Shown piece after piece: positions 20,429 through 30,320 of a stretch of 64,000 nt of DNA (its first letter is position 1; every line of letters starts with the position of its first letter). The notes beneath the pieces were generated by a model. It was not told where the DNA came from and searched no databases. It was given only the letters and a program-made list of their open reading frames with translations. The DNA is from Legionella erythra. Its GTDB lineage: Bacteria; Pseudomonadota; Gammaproteobacteria; Legionellales; Legionellaceae. Made by a program: the position numbers and the translations under genes. The stretch is taken from assembly GCF_001467615.1 (NCBI RefSeq), contig NZ_LNYA01000034.1:423909-487908 (forward strand), given 5' to 3'.

Positions 20429-21827
20429 AGGAATTGAACAGACCTGGCAAAACGAGATCCTTCCCAGTCTTGTTGACTACATTAAAATTCCGAATAAATC
20501 ACCTCATTTTGATAAAGACTGGCAGGCCCATGGCTTCATGGAGCAAGCGGTTACTCATGTTGCCCATTGGTGCGAAGCCCATGCACCCAGGGGGATGACC
20601 ATGGAAGTTATTCGCCTGGAAGGACGCACACCGCTGTTGTTTATGGAAATTCCGGGGCAAATCGAGGAAACCGTCCTGCTGTATGGTCATCTGGACAAGC
20701 AGCCGGAAATGACGGGCTGGCAGGAAGGGCTTGGCCCCTGGCAACCGGTGATTCGCGATGGCAAACTGTATGGCCGGGGTGGGGCGGATGATGGTTATGC
20801 TGCCTATGCCTCGTTAACAGCCATTGACCAGCTGCAGAAGCAAGGATTACCCCATGCCCGTTGCGTATTGATCATTGAGGCATGCGAAGAAAGCGGCAGT
20901 TATGATCTTCCCTATTACATCGACGCACTGGCCACCCGAATCGGCGAGCCCTCTTTAGTCATCTGTCTTGATTCGGGTGCAGGGAATTACGAACAACTGT
21001 GGATGACCACGTCCTTGCGCGGCAACGTGGTGGGTGAACTTTCGGTGGAGCTGATTGAAGAAGGCGTTCATTCCGGCAGCGCCAGCGGCATCGTTGCCGA
21101 CAGTTTCCGCGTGGCCCGGCAATTAATCAGTCGTATAGAAGACGATGCCACAGGGCAGGTGAAATTGCCTGAATTGTATTGCGACATCCCTGAAGAAAGG
21201 ATAAGTCAGGCGCGACAATGCGGGGAAATTCTGGGTGAGGAAGTCTATCGCGCTTTTCCTTTCCATCCGAATGTGAAACCAGTAACGGGTGACAAAACCG
21301 AATTAATTCTAAACCGGACCTGGCGTCCTGCCTTGACGGTGACTGGTGCTGAAGGCTTGCCGAGCATTGCTAATGCCGGCAATGTCATGCGCCCCAAAAC
21401 AGCGTTTAAATTATCCATGCGCCTGCCGCCGCTTGTTTGCCCGCAAAAGGCTTCCATGGCTATGCAAAAGACATTGACCGAGGCGCCGCCTTACCAGGCC
21501 AGGGTCGCTTTTCGTATCGATGACGGCGCGCAGGGTTGGCATGCACCGTTAATGCCCGAATGGCTGGCCAAGGCGGCTGATGAGGCTTCCATGGCGTTCT
21601 ACAACAAGCCTGCGGCTTATATTGGCGAAGGGGGGACGATACCCTTTATGGGCATGTTGGGTGAGAAATTCCCGCAAGCCCAATTTATGATTACCGGCGT
21701 ATTGGGTCCCCATTCGAACGCGCATGGGCCGAATGAGTTTCTGCATTTGGATATGGTAAAAAAATTAACTTCCTGTGTTTCTTATGTCCTCTATCGCCAT
21801 TACTTGCAATTTGCAAATAATAACTAG
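20403..21827 (+). CDS. M20-family metallopeptidase (CNDP/DapE-like)
   Basis: A zinc dipeptidase-type enzyme, 474 residues. Metal-binding motifs are all seen: VLLYGHLDKQPE (His ligand and Asp), GRGGADDGYAAYAS (bridging Asp), and IIEACEESGSYDLP (catalytic Glu then ligand Glu), with a later VICLDSGAGN and a C-terminal GPHSNAHGPNEFL (His ligand). A dimerisation lid domain of about 200-370 sits between them. No signal peptide, so cytosolic. Substrate is likely a dipeptide or acylated amino acid but cannot be named. The ATG lies inside the murG end (26-base overlap) after an AAGGAG ribosome binding site, so it is the last gene of the overlapping set. Confidence 0.9.
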   Translation: MLNPQKLFEGIEQTWQNEILPSLVDYIKIPNKSPHFDKDWQAHGFMEQAVTHVAHWCEAHAPRGMTMEVIRLEGRTPLLFMEIPGQIEETVLLYGHLDKQPEMTGWQEGLGPWQPVIRDGKLYGRGGADDGYAAYASLTAIDQLQKQGLPHARCVLIIEACEESGSYDLPYYIDALATRIGEPSLVICLDSGAGNYEQLWMTTSLRGNVVGELSVELIEEGVHSGSASGIVADSFRVARQLISRIEDDATGQVKLPELYCDIPEERISQARQCGEILGEEVYRAFPFHPNVKPVTGDKTELILNRTWRPALTVTGAEGLPSIANAGNVMRPKTAFKLSMRLPPLVCPQKASMAMQKTLTEAPPYQARVAFRIDDGAQGWHAPLMPEWLAKAADEASMAFYNKPAAYIGEGGTIPFMGMLGEKFPQAQFMITGVLGPHSNAHGPNEFLHLDMVKKLTSCVSYVLYRHYLQFANNN

Positions 21828-21860
21828 ACAAAACAATAAGTTACTGTCATAATTCGCAAG

Positions 21861-21885
21861 CTCTTGTTATGGAAAACAACAAGAG
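21861..21885 (+). terminator. Hairpin between the M20 peptidase and comEA genes
   Basis: CTCTTGTT (21861-21868) pairs with AACAAGAG (21878-21885) around a 9-base loop. A second short palindrome, CGGC-AAAAA-GCCG, follows at about 21894-21906. They sit just after the operon end and about 50 bases before comEA. There is no T-run, so termination is uncertain; the hairpin may instead lie in the comEA leader. Confidence 0.35.
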
Positions 21886-21935
21886 GTTGATAACGGCAAA
21901 AAGCCGCTAAGTCCAATCACAATAAGGAGAAATTT

Positions 21936-22259
21936 ATGAAAACCAATCTAATTGCTATGGTTTTATCATTTTTATCAATGTCATCCCCTTTGTATGCAGC
22001 ACCCACGCCGAGCGCAAGCACGATCACCCAGGAAGCCGATGCCGCCACGCCTAAAATCAACTTAAATACCGCTGAACTAAACACCCTGGTTCATTCGTTT
22101 AAGGGGATCGGTGAAAAGCGGGCTGAGGCGATCATCAAATACCGCGAGAGCCATGATGGCTTTAAATCGGTGGAAGAGTTAGCAGAAGTCTCCGGTTTGG
22201 GACAGCAATTCGTCAATAAGAATCTTGCCGAACTCAAACAAACATACAGCGTGGAATAA
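21936..22259 (+). CDS. comEA: ComEA-like helix-hairpin-helix DNA-binding protein
   Basis: A 107-residue exported protein with a signal peptide (MKTNLIAMVLSFLSMSSPLYA) and a short linker of about 25 residues. One ComEA-type helix-hairpin-helix domain follows: INLNTAELNTLVHSFKGIGEKRAEAIIKYRESHDGF and VEELAEVSGLGQQFV. In Gram-negative bacteria this periplasmic protein binds incoming double-stranded DNA and ratchets it in during natural transformation, a process known in Legionella. The ribosome binding site AAGGAG is 8 bases before the ATG. It stands alone, flanked by hairpins on both sides. Confidence 0.9.
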   Translation: MKTNLIAMVLSFLSMSSPLYAAPTPSASTITQEADAATPKINLNTAELNTLVHSFKGIGEKRAEAIIKYRESHDGFKSVEELAEVSGLGQQFVNKNLAELKQTYSVE

Positions 22260-22266
22260 AGTTCAA

Positions 22267-22289
22267 ACCAGGCGGCTTGACCGCCTGGT
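22267..22289 (+). terminator. Strong hairpin after comEA
   Basis: ACCAGGCGG (22267-22275), a loop CTTGA, then CCGCCTGGT (22281-22289): a perfect 9-bp GC-rich stem starting 7 bases after the comEA stop. It lacks a following T-run, but position and stability fit a transcription stop or an mRNA 3'-end stabiliser. Confidence 0.6.
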
Positions 22290-22339
22290 TCCTACCACAA
22301 CATTTTCCTACTAAGCAGGTAATCCGTGGATTTAAGGGG

Positions 22340-22633
22340 ATGGGAGAAAGACATTATTTTGTGTATATATTATCCAGCAAGAGTTATGGAACGCTTTATA
22401 TCGGTGTCACGAGTAACCTGACTCAACGAATAAACCAGCACAAGAACGGTTGGGTCGACGGGTTTACCAAAAAATACTGTGTTCACCGTTTAGTTTATTA
22501 CGAAATCCATGCTGATATTTATGAAGCCATCACAAGGGAAAAACGCATTAAGAAATGGAACAGGCAATGGAAAATAAATTTAATTGAAGAAAAAAATCCT
22601 CAGTGGCTTGATTTGAGTATAGGTTTGGTTTGA
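22340..22633 (+). CDS. GIY-YIG nuclease-superfamily protein (YhbQ/COG2827-like)
   Basis: A 97-residue single-domain protein; the start was taken at MGERHYFVYILSS (ATG at 22340) because the domain begins directly there. The motifs of the GIY-YIG fold are visible: YVYIL-type start (YFVYILSSKS), GTLYIGVTSNLTQRINQHKNG with the conserved Arg, a KYCVHRLVYYE strand, and EAITREKRIKKWNRQWKINLIE with the catalytic Glu. Proteins of this type are common, often multicopy and near repeats. Their substrates are mostly unknown. It sits directly before a tandem repeat block; homologous genes elsewhere are sometimes adjacent to such repeats, which may reflect a link or simply chance. Confidence 0.85.
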   Translation: MGERHYFVYILSSKSYGTLYIGVTSNLTQRINQHKNGWVDGFTKKYCVHRLVYYEIHADIYEAITREKRIKKWNRQWKINLIEEKNPQWLDLSIGLV

Positions 22634-22645
22634 TTGATGGATGCC

Positions 22646-22966
22646 CGCCTGCGCCGGGATGACAGCCAAACCCTTGTCTTGCCCGCGAGGGCGGGCAACC
22701 ATGGCTATGTACCACCGAAAGGATGGGGGTCCACCGCCTGCGCGGGGGTGACAGCCAAACCCGTGTCTTGCCCGCGAAGGCGGGCAACCATGGCTATGTA
22801 CCACCGAAGAGATGGGTCCCCGCCTGCGCCGGGATGACAGCCAAACCCTTGTCTTGCCCGCGAGGGCGGGCAACCATGGCTATGTAACACCGAAAGGATG
22901 GGGGTCCACCGCCTGCGCGGGGGTGACAGCCAAACCCGTGTCTTGCCCGCGAAGGCGGGCATCCAT
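22646..22966. repeat. Tandem array of REP-like repeats (four units, dimer period 175 bp)
   Basis: Four units begin CGCCTGCG at 22646, 22735, 22821 and 22910 (lengths 89, 86, 89 and about 57). Each contains a GTGACAG or GATGACAG box, CCAAACCC, and the palindromic core TTGCCCGC-GAG-GGCGGGCAA, followed by CCATGGCTATGT and a CACCGAA segment. Units alternate between two subtypes: A has CGCCGGGATGACAG and GCGAGGGCGGG, while B has CGCGGGGGTGACAG and GCGAAGGCGGG. The A-B pair has been duplicated almost exactly, since 22646 to 22821 and 22735 to 22910 are both 175 bases. Open frames across it on both strands are by-products of the high GC. Confidence 0.85.
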
Positions 22967-23137
22967 TGAGTGGTTAAAATTCGTGAAAAAAACCGAAAGC
23001 AGTTGCCAATTTAATGGACATGCAGTGTTTATCGAAGTGCAGTTTTGCTTTGACCAGGAGTTGCCGGTGTGACTTATTTTACCCTGTAGAAAGAATCTTG
23101 ATAAAGACCTGTCGATTTTTACGCAAATATAGGGTAA

Positions 23138-25093
<1,956 letters not shown>

Positions 25094-25097
<4 letters not shown>

Positions 25098-25576
25098 ATG
25101 CCCTGAAATGGCGTTTACCCGTAGCCTTTTTAATCGCGCTAATTCTAACCATCATGCCATTACCAGCGTTTCTGGTAAATATACGCCCACCCTGGACACT
25201 TTTGCTGGTGCTTTATTTGCAGTTTTATATGCCGGATTATTTTAGAGTCAGCCTGTTGGTAATGTTGGGTTTAATTTTGGATGCCTTACTGGCTACTGTG
25301 ATTGGCGAGCATGCCTTTGCCCTGTGTCTGACCGCGTGGCTGGCAAGCAGCAAAGCCAGACGGTTTTATTTCTTTCCTATCGGGCAACAGATGGCTTTGA
25401 TTGGATTTTTCTGCGCCTGGTATCAGTTGACTGTTTTTTTTATTGATGCATTTCTTGGATATCCCATGAATTGGATAACCGTTATTGGCAGCACTTTGCT
25501 CAGTATACTGGTCTGGCCCTGGATAAGGCTTGCTGCAGAAGAAACCTTATTGATCAGAGCACGATTTAAAGCCTGA
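25094..25576 (+). CDS. mreD: Rod-shape protein MreD
   Basis: A small integral membrane protein of 160 residues with about five hydrophobic helices (starting LPVAFLIALILTIMPLPAFL; later LLVLYLQFYMPDYFRVSLLVMLGLILDALL). It works with MreB and MreC in the elongasome. The family is weakly conserved, but size, membrane pattern and position after mreC identify it. The ATG overlaps the mreC stop (ATGA). It ends only a few bases from the convergent Fic gene. Confidence 0.9.
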
Positions 25577-25581
25577 AGCCA

Positions 25582-27687
25582 TTAGCCGCCGCTGGCTTGA
25601 TTAAATTCGAGGCCAGTCTTATGGTAACGCTGAATGATGTCCATGTAGGGTTGCATTAATTGCCCTAAACGTGAATGGGTCAGGGCGCTGTAGTCGGTGG
25701 CATCCAGGGACTGAATTCTTTCGCCGCGAAACGGTTTATTTTGTACAAGAGCCATCAGCTTTTTAGCTGCTCTGATTTTATCTTTTGCTGAATGCCCTAA
25801 CTTAATACCAATAACCCGGGTTTTATAATGTTTGGATTTTTTTTCAGAGTCTGCTTCAACCTGGCGCATTGTAATATAATGGTGTAAAACCTCCAGCAGC
25901 GCCTGTTCTTTTGTATCAGGTTTGACCTCGGGTATTTTATCTTTGATTGTTTTCGTTCCAGGGGGACGCTGCCTTAATCCTTCTGGTTGGAGTTCTTTCT
26001 CTTTTTCCTTCTCTTTTTCGTCCGTCTTCCCTGCTTCATCCTTACCTGATGGATTGACATCCTGTTCAGCCGGTAGTGATAATTTCACTACTGCCTCGTT
26101 CTGTTGATGTGCTCTTAATCGGAGCTGCGCCTGGTAATAAAGTTCCTGCGCCTCAAAATCCTCTGGTGTTTGTGTATAGTTGGGAGCCGGAATGGAGCTG
26201 ACGATTTCATTAAATACCTGATCAAGCAGGATCATGGCCTTCCCATTTTGTGCCTGGTGTTTAATGGCCTCGCTCACGTAATCCAGTTTATCAAGTGGAT
26301 TTTGGACATGGGCTATGGCGTCCTGTATCGTTTTTGAAGAAAAATGGCCTGACTCAAAAAACTCGAATAAGGGATTGTAATGATATTGCATGGAAAAAGA
26401 TTTCAAATTCTCGTTCCAATCAAAATAAGCTTGGGAATTCAGCAAAAAAGAATTGGAATGGATTGGATCGGGGTGCTCGGGGTATAAAGGATGGTGTTTG
26501 TGCATAGGGTAACCAAAAACATTTTCTCCATTATAGATTGCTAGCGTATTTAAAATGCCCCGCTTTAATACATCGACATGATGGCCATAAACATCATAAA
26601 GATTAGGTTCGAAAAGGGTAGCTGGCGGGAAACCATTCTGAATGAGCAATCGATTCTGCAATAAATTGACGAAAGTGCGACCATTTGCATCACCAAAGGG
26701 ATGGATGCGTTCAAAGGCTTCTGTCGTTTTACCGATCAGTTCTAAAATGTCATCGGGATCGCTTAAGGTTCCAATAGTCTCGTTGTAGTGAGCAATGGTC
26801 TCTTGCACCAGAGCTTCTGGATTAGCGGGGGCTTGATAATAAATTTCCACACATTGATCGATTAAAAATTCGGCAAAAGCCAGGTTGTCGCCATCACCGA
26901 CATATTTTGTGCGTTCTTCTTTAATTTTTTCCGGGGTAATAAAAAAGCGGCTTCCATCATGAAATTTTGGCCATAACAATATCCCGTACCCGTCTTCCTC
27001 ATCCGGGCTATTCAATTCGTTGTTTTCTATTTTATTGAGTAAATCAGCTAATCCTGTGGGAGTTATACGCCCATGCTTGGGAGAAAAACTAAAATGAGGG
27101 GAACTATCTCTGTAGGCGCCTCGTTGAATGCGTTGATTCATGCCTAAATGGACGTCGCGTGTAACGCCTTCATGGAGCGCTAGAATCAATTCTTCAGAAA
27201 GGGTTAAGTCCTCAATATTGTCCAGGGAAACATTTAACGTGGCGAAAAACGCATCGAGTGAATTGGTTTCGCGCTCACAATATCTTACCCATCCTGGCTC
27301 AGGATCAGCCTTTACCAGCGAGTGGCCTGTCATGCTTGAGTAGAGCTGCCCATCGACTGCCAGTTGCCAGAGGCGGTTTTTGGGATAATTTTTTTTAAAG
27401 TTCTCAAGCACCTCATGTCTGGATGTTGGTGTTATATTAACATTCTCATGTGGCAGGAGGCGTTTATTGCGGGTCTGATTATAAGCGGCTAATTCTTCCA
27501 TGTGCCGATACCAGGAATCAAGTGCATCAATATCCTCTAAGACATGATTTTCAAAGCGAATTTGTTTTAAATCGGAGGGATGGATATTGTTTTCCTCAAG
27601 TGCTTTTTTAACCTGTTCAGAGGGAGAAGACTTTTGATTGATATCAATATCCTTGTTTGAAGTTCCGAAATACAAACGTATCTTCAT
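25582..27687 (-). CDS. Fic-domain protein, candidate Dot/Icm effector
   Basis: About 701 residues (start at ATG 27687, MKIRLYFGTS; a TTG 12 bases earlier is possible). The N-terminus up to about residue 60 is short-stranded and could be a beta-grasp-like domain (tentative). The Fic core (about 165-345) ends in HPFGDANGRTF near residue 329, an intact HxFx[D/E][A/G]NGR motif with the catalytic His. Fic enzymes transfer AMP or other phosphate-linked groups to hydroxyl side chains of target proteins. A linker at about 535-590 is rich in E and K (KEKEKEKE). The C-terminal 130 residues are helical and basic (KLGHSAKDKIRAAKKLMALV). There is no signal peptide. The size, linker and tail fit a translocated effector, but no secretion signal is proven. 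The promoter could include TATAAT (minus strand, 27722-27717). Confidence 0.85.
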   Translation of the reverse strand: MKIRLYFGTSNKDIDINQKSSPSEQVKKALEENNIHPSDLKQIRFENHVLEDIDALDSWYRHMEELAAYNQTRNKRLLPHENVNITPTSRHEVLENFKKNYPKNRLWQLAVDGQLYSSMTGHSLVKADPEPGWVRYCERETNSLDAFFATLNVSLDNIEDLTLSEELILALHEGVTRDVHLGMNQRIQRGAYRDSSPHFSFSPKHGRITPTGLADLLNKIENNELNSPDEEDGYGILLWPKFHDGSRFFITPEKIKEERTKYVGDGDNLAFAEFLIDQCVEIYYQAPANPEALVQETIAHYNETIGTLSDPDDILELIGKTTEAFERIHPFGDANGRTFVNLLQNRLLIQNGFPPATLFEPNLYDVYGHHVDVLKRGILNTLAIYNGENVFGYPMHKHHPLYPEHPDPIHSNSFLLNSQAYFDWNENLKSFSMQYHYNPLFEFFESGHFSSKTIQDAIAHVQNPLDKLDYVSEAIKHQAQNGKAMILLDQVFNEIVSSIPAPNYTQTPEDFEAQELYYQAQLRLRAHQQNEAVVKLSLPAEQDVNPSGKDEAGKTDEKEKEKEKELQPEGLRQRPPGTKTIKDKIPEVKPDTKEQALLEVLHHYITMRQVEADSEKKSKHYKTRVIGIKLGHSAKDKIRAAKKLMALVQNKPFRGERIQSLDATDYSALTHSRLGQLMQPYMDIIQRYHKTGLEFNQASGG

Positions 27688-27736
27688 GATGAAAACCAAA
27701 AGGCCGGGGTGATCAAATTATAGACTATTTGGCATT

Positions 27737-28300
27737 TTATTCTAAAAAAGTATCCATTTCGACCAGCTTATACTCCCCAGGCTTCAGATCCCCCAATGAC
27801 CATTGGGCGATGCGATGGCGAACAAGCCTTAGCGTTGGAAAATGAATGGCCGCTGTCATTTTTCGTACCTGATGGTTTTTACCCTCGTTTAAGACAATTT
27901 CCAGCCAGGAGGTGGGGATGCTTTTGCGAAAACGAATGGGTGGATTCCTTGGCCATAAATCCGGCTCCTCAATAAGGCGAACCGTGGCAGGCAAGTAGCG
28001 TACCCCACCGATAACAAGCCCCTGCCTTAAAGGCAATAAATCCTTTTCCTGCGGTTGGCCCTCTACCTGGACCCAATAATATTTTTGCTTATTAAAGCGG
28101 GGATGGGTTAATTGATGCTGTAATTTTCCATCGTTGGTTAAAATTAGCAAGCCTTCACTGTTTTTATCCAAACGGCCAGCCGCATAGAATCCGGGTCGTT
28201 TAATGTAGTTGGCCAGGGTCTGTTCATGCTCGGTGCCGCTGAATTGGCAAACCACGCCATATGGCTTATTAAAAAGTAATAACGTACTCAAATGAATCAA
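27737..28300 (-). CDS. rluE: 23S rRNA pseudouridine synthase RluE
   Basis: Converts a uridine of 23S rRNA (U2457 in E. coli) to pseudouridine. The 187-residue protein has no S4 domain, as expected for RluE of the RsuA family. Motifs: LLFNKPYGVVCQF, the catalytic AAGRLDKNSEGLLILTNDG with Asp, KYYWVQVEG, and WPRNPPIRFRKSIPTSWLEI, which is close to E. coli RluE. It starts with a TTG at 28300; no in-frame ATG lies near. It is divergent from icd. Confidence 0.92.
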   Translation of the reverse strand: MIHLSTLLLFNKPYGVVCQFSGTEHEQTLANYIKRPGFYAAGRLDKNSEGLLILTNDGKLQHQLTHPRFNKQKYYWVQVEGQPQEKDLLPLRQGLVIGGVRYLPATVRLIEEPDLWPRNPPIRFRKSIPTSWLEIVLNEGKNHQVRKMTAAIHFPTLRLVRHRIAQWSLGDLKPGEYKLVEMDTFLE

Positions 28301-28404
28301 ACTGCAATAGATGAAGAATAAATCCTATTATGCCGTGAATGGGAGTTGGGACAAAGCATTTTGGCATGCTATGATAATTGCCTCTTATTAAGACGGAGTT
28401 GCCA

Positions 28405-29661
28405 ATGACATTTGAAAAAATTCGTATCCCAACAGAAGGGCAAGCGATCACCGTTGCCGCTAATGGTTCTCTGCAGGTTCCTGACCAACCGATTATTCCC
28501 TTTATTGAAGGAGACGGTATCGGCGTTGATGTGACTCCCCCCATGATCCGTGTGGTCGATGAAGCAGTTAAAAAGGCTTACGGCGGCAAGCGCAAAATTG
28601 CCTGGATGGAAGTCTATGCCGGCGAAAAAGCGACTAAAGTCTATGGTGCTGATCAATGGCTGCCTAAAGAAACCCTGGATGCCCTGAAAAAATACGTCGT
28701 TTCAATCAAAGGGCCTTTAACAACGCCTGTTGGTGGCGGTATCCGTTCGTTAAACGTTGCTATTCGTCAGGATTTGGATTTGTACACCTGCCTGCGCCCT
28801 ATTCGTTATTTCACCGGTGTACCCAGCCCCGTTAAAGAGCCATGGAAAACCGATATGGTTATTTTCCGTGAAAACTCCGAAGACATTTATGCCGGTATTG
28901 AGTGGCAAGCCGACTCGCCTGAAGCGAAAAAAATCATTCATTTCCTGCAAAATGAAATGGGTGTGAAAAAAATTCGCTTCCCTGATCATTGCGGTATAGG
29001 GATTAAACCGGTTTCTGAACAGGGAACGCGTCGTCTGGTTAAAGCGGCTATCCAATATGCCATCGATAATGATCGCGATTCCGTTACCCTGGTTCACAAA
29101 GGCAATATCATGAAATTCACCGAAGGTGCTTTCAAGGATTGGGGGTATCAGGTTGCCCGCGATAGCTTTGGTGCCATGGAATACCAGGGTGGTCCGTGGA
29201 TGGCGTTTAAAAATCCTAAAACCGGCAAACAGATCGTCATTAAAGACGTGATTGCCGATGCTTTCCTGCAGCAAATTCTATTAAGGCCGGAAGATTACAG
29301 TGTGATTGCTACCTTAAACTTAAATGGCGACTACATTTCCGATGCTCTGGCAGCTCAGGTCGGCGGCATTGGTATTGCTCCCGGTGCCAACATGAGTGAA
29401 GAAGTGGCGGTGTTCGAGGCAACTCACGGTACGGCGCCCAAGTATGCCGGTCAGGATAAAGTAAACCCCGGTTCTCTGATTTTGTCAGCTGAAATGATGC
29501 TTCGTCATATGGGCTGGACTGAAGCGGCTGATCTGATCATTAAAGGGGTCGATGGCGCTATCGAAGCCAAAACGGTCACGTATGACTTTGAGCGTCTGAT
29601 GGATGGGGCAACCTGTGTCAGCAGTTCCGGTTTTGCAGAAGCCATGATTAGGCACATGTAA
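28405..29661 (+). CDS. icd: NADP-dependent isocitrate dehydrogenase Icd
   Basis: Oxidises isocitrate to 2-oxoglutarate in the citric acid cycle, making NADPH. Start at ATG 28405 ([15 protein letters not shown]) with GGAG 7 bases before; an upstream TTG at 28378 is less likely. 418 residues, the usual length of the E. coli type. Seen: [32 protein letters not shown] (substrate loop with the regulatory Ser), [43 protein letters not shown] and [13 protein letters not shown]. The serine of GGGIRSLN is the site of AceK phosphorylation in E. coli, and it is present here. Confidence 0.97.
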   Translation: MTFEKIRIPTEGQAITVAANGSLQVPDQPIIPFIEGDGIGVDVTPPMIRVVDEAVKKAYGGKRKIAWMEVYAGEKATKVYGADQWLPKETLDALKKYVVSIKGPLTTPVGGGIRSLNVAIRQDLDLYTCLRPIRYFTGVPSPVKEPWKTDMVIFRENSEDIYAGIEWQADSPEAKKIIHFLQNEMGVKKIRFPDHCGIGIKPVSEQGTRRLVKAAIQYAIDNDRDSVTLVHKGNIMKFTEGAFKDWGYQVARDSFGAMEYQGGPWMAFKNPKTGKQIVIKDVIADAFLQQILLRPEDYSVIATLNLNGDYISDALAAQVGGIGIAPGANMSEEVAVFEATHGTAPKYAGQDKVNPGSLILSAEMMLRHMGWTEAADLIIKGVDGAIEAKTVTYDFERLMDGATCVSSSGFAEAMIRHM

Positions 29662-29666
29662 AATAA

Positions 29667-29706
29667 ATCGGCCCGAATAGCTTAAGAAAGCATTTTTCGG
29701 GCCGAT
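29667..29706 (+). terminator. Hairpin terminator after icd
   Basis: ATCGGCCCGAA (29667-29677) pairs with TTCGGGCCGAT (29696-29706), an 11-bp perfect stem, 5 bases after the icd stop. The loop is 18 bases, and the downstream sequence (GATTATTCT) is only weakly T-rich. The next 260 bases (29707-29967) hold no gene, only the upstream region of clpS. Confidence 0.6.
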
Positions 29707-29967
29707 GATTATTCTAAGGCTTAACCAGACGGTCGATTGCGCCAGTCATTGAAAGCATCCCTGTTTTTAACAATGGAAGGTCCCGAATACCCACAGAAAA
29801 GCTATAATTGAAAGGGAGGCATTTTATGTGCCCCTATTCATGCTGAGTGTTATATGGACAGGATGTAATTGAATATCGCAGGGTTTAATTTTTTCATTGA
29901 TTAATTCCATTTTTTACTGGCCAAATGAACGTTGTAAGTCTATAAAATTAGTAAAGGGTGTAAGAAA

Positions 29968-30291
29968 ATGAGCGGGCAATTTTTAGAGGAAATTGTCGAG
30001 CGCAGGCCAGCGGAAGCAGAAGTACTGCCTGCACTCAAACAACCTAAGAAATTCAGGGTAATCATGCTCAATGATGACTACACACCCATGGAATTTGTAG
30101 TGAGTGTATTAAAACGTTTTTTTCAGTTAAGCGAGCAATTGGCTACACAGGTGATGTTGCAGGTTCATTTTGTTGGTAAGGGTGTATGTGGGGTGTTTAC
30201 GAGAGATATTGCGGAAACAAAGGTAGCTCAGGTTAACGATTTTGCCAGAGCGAATGAACATCCCTTATTATGTACCATGGAGCCCGAATAA
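29968..30291 (+). CDS. clpS: ATP-dependent Clp protease adaptor ClpS
   Basis: The N-recognin that delivers N-degron substrates to ClpAP. 107 residues: a flexible N-terminus and the folded domain with [19 protein letters not shown] (the N-end-binding pocket motif [10 protein letters not shown]), [20 protein letters not shown], and [10 protein letters not shown] at the end. Located directly before clpA, the usual arrangement in gamma-proteobacteria. The ATG follows a GTGTAAG region with a weak ribosome binding site (AGGGTG). Confidence 0.97.
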   Translation: MSGQFLEEIVERRPAEAEVLPALKQPKKFRVIMLNDDYTPMEFVVSVLKRFFQLSEQLATQVMLQVHFVGKGVCGVFTRDIAETKVAQVNDFARANEHPLLCTMEPE

Positions 30292-30320
30292 TTGGCGGTG
30301 GGGTTGAGAGGAGCAAAGAA

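Noticed and set aside
21828-21935. Riboswitch before comEA
   Set aside because: Only short hairpins without any recognised aptamer pattern are visible.
22646-22966. CRISPR array
   Set aside because: The units are 86-89 bases, tandem with no unique spacers, palindromic, and alternate in subtype; no cas genes are present.
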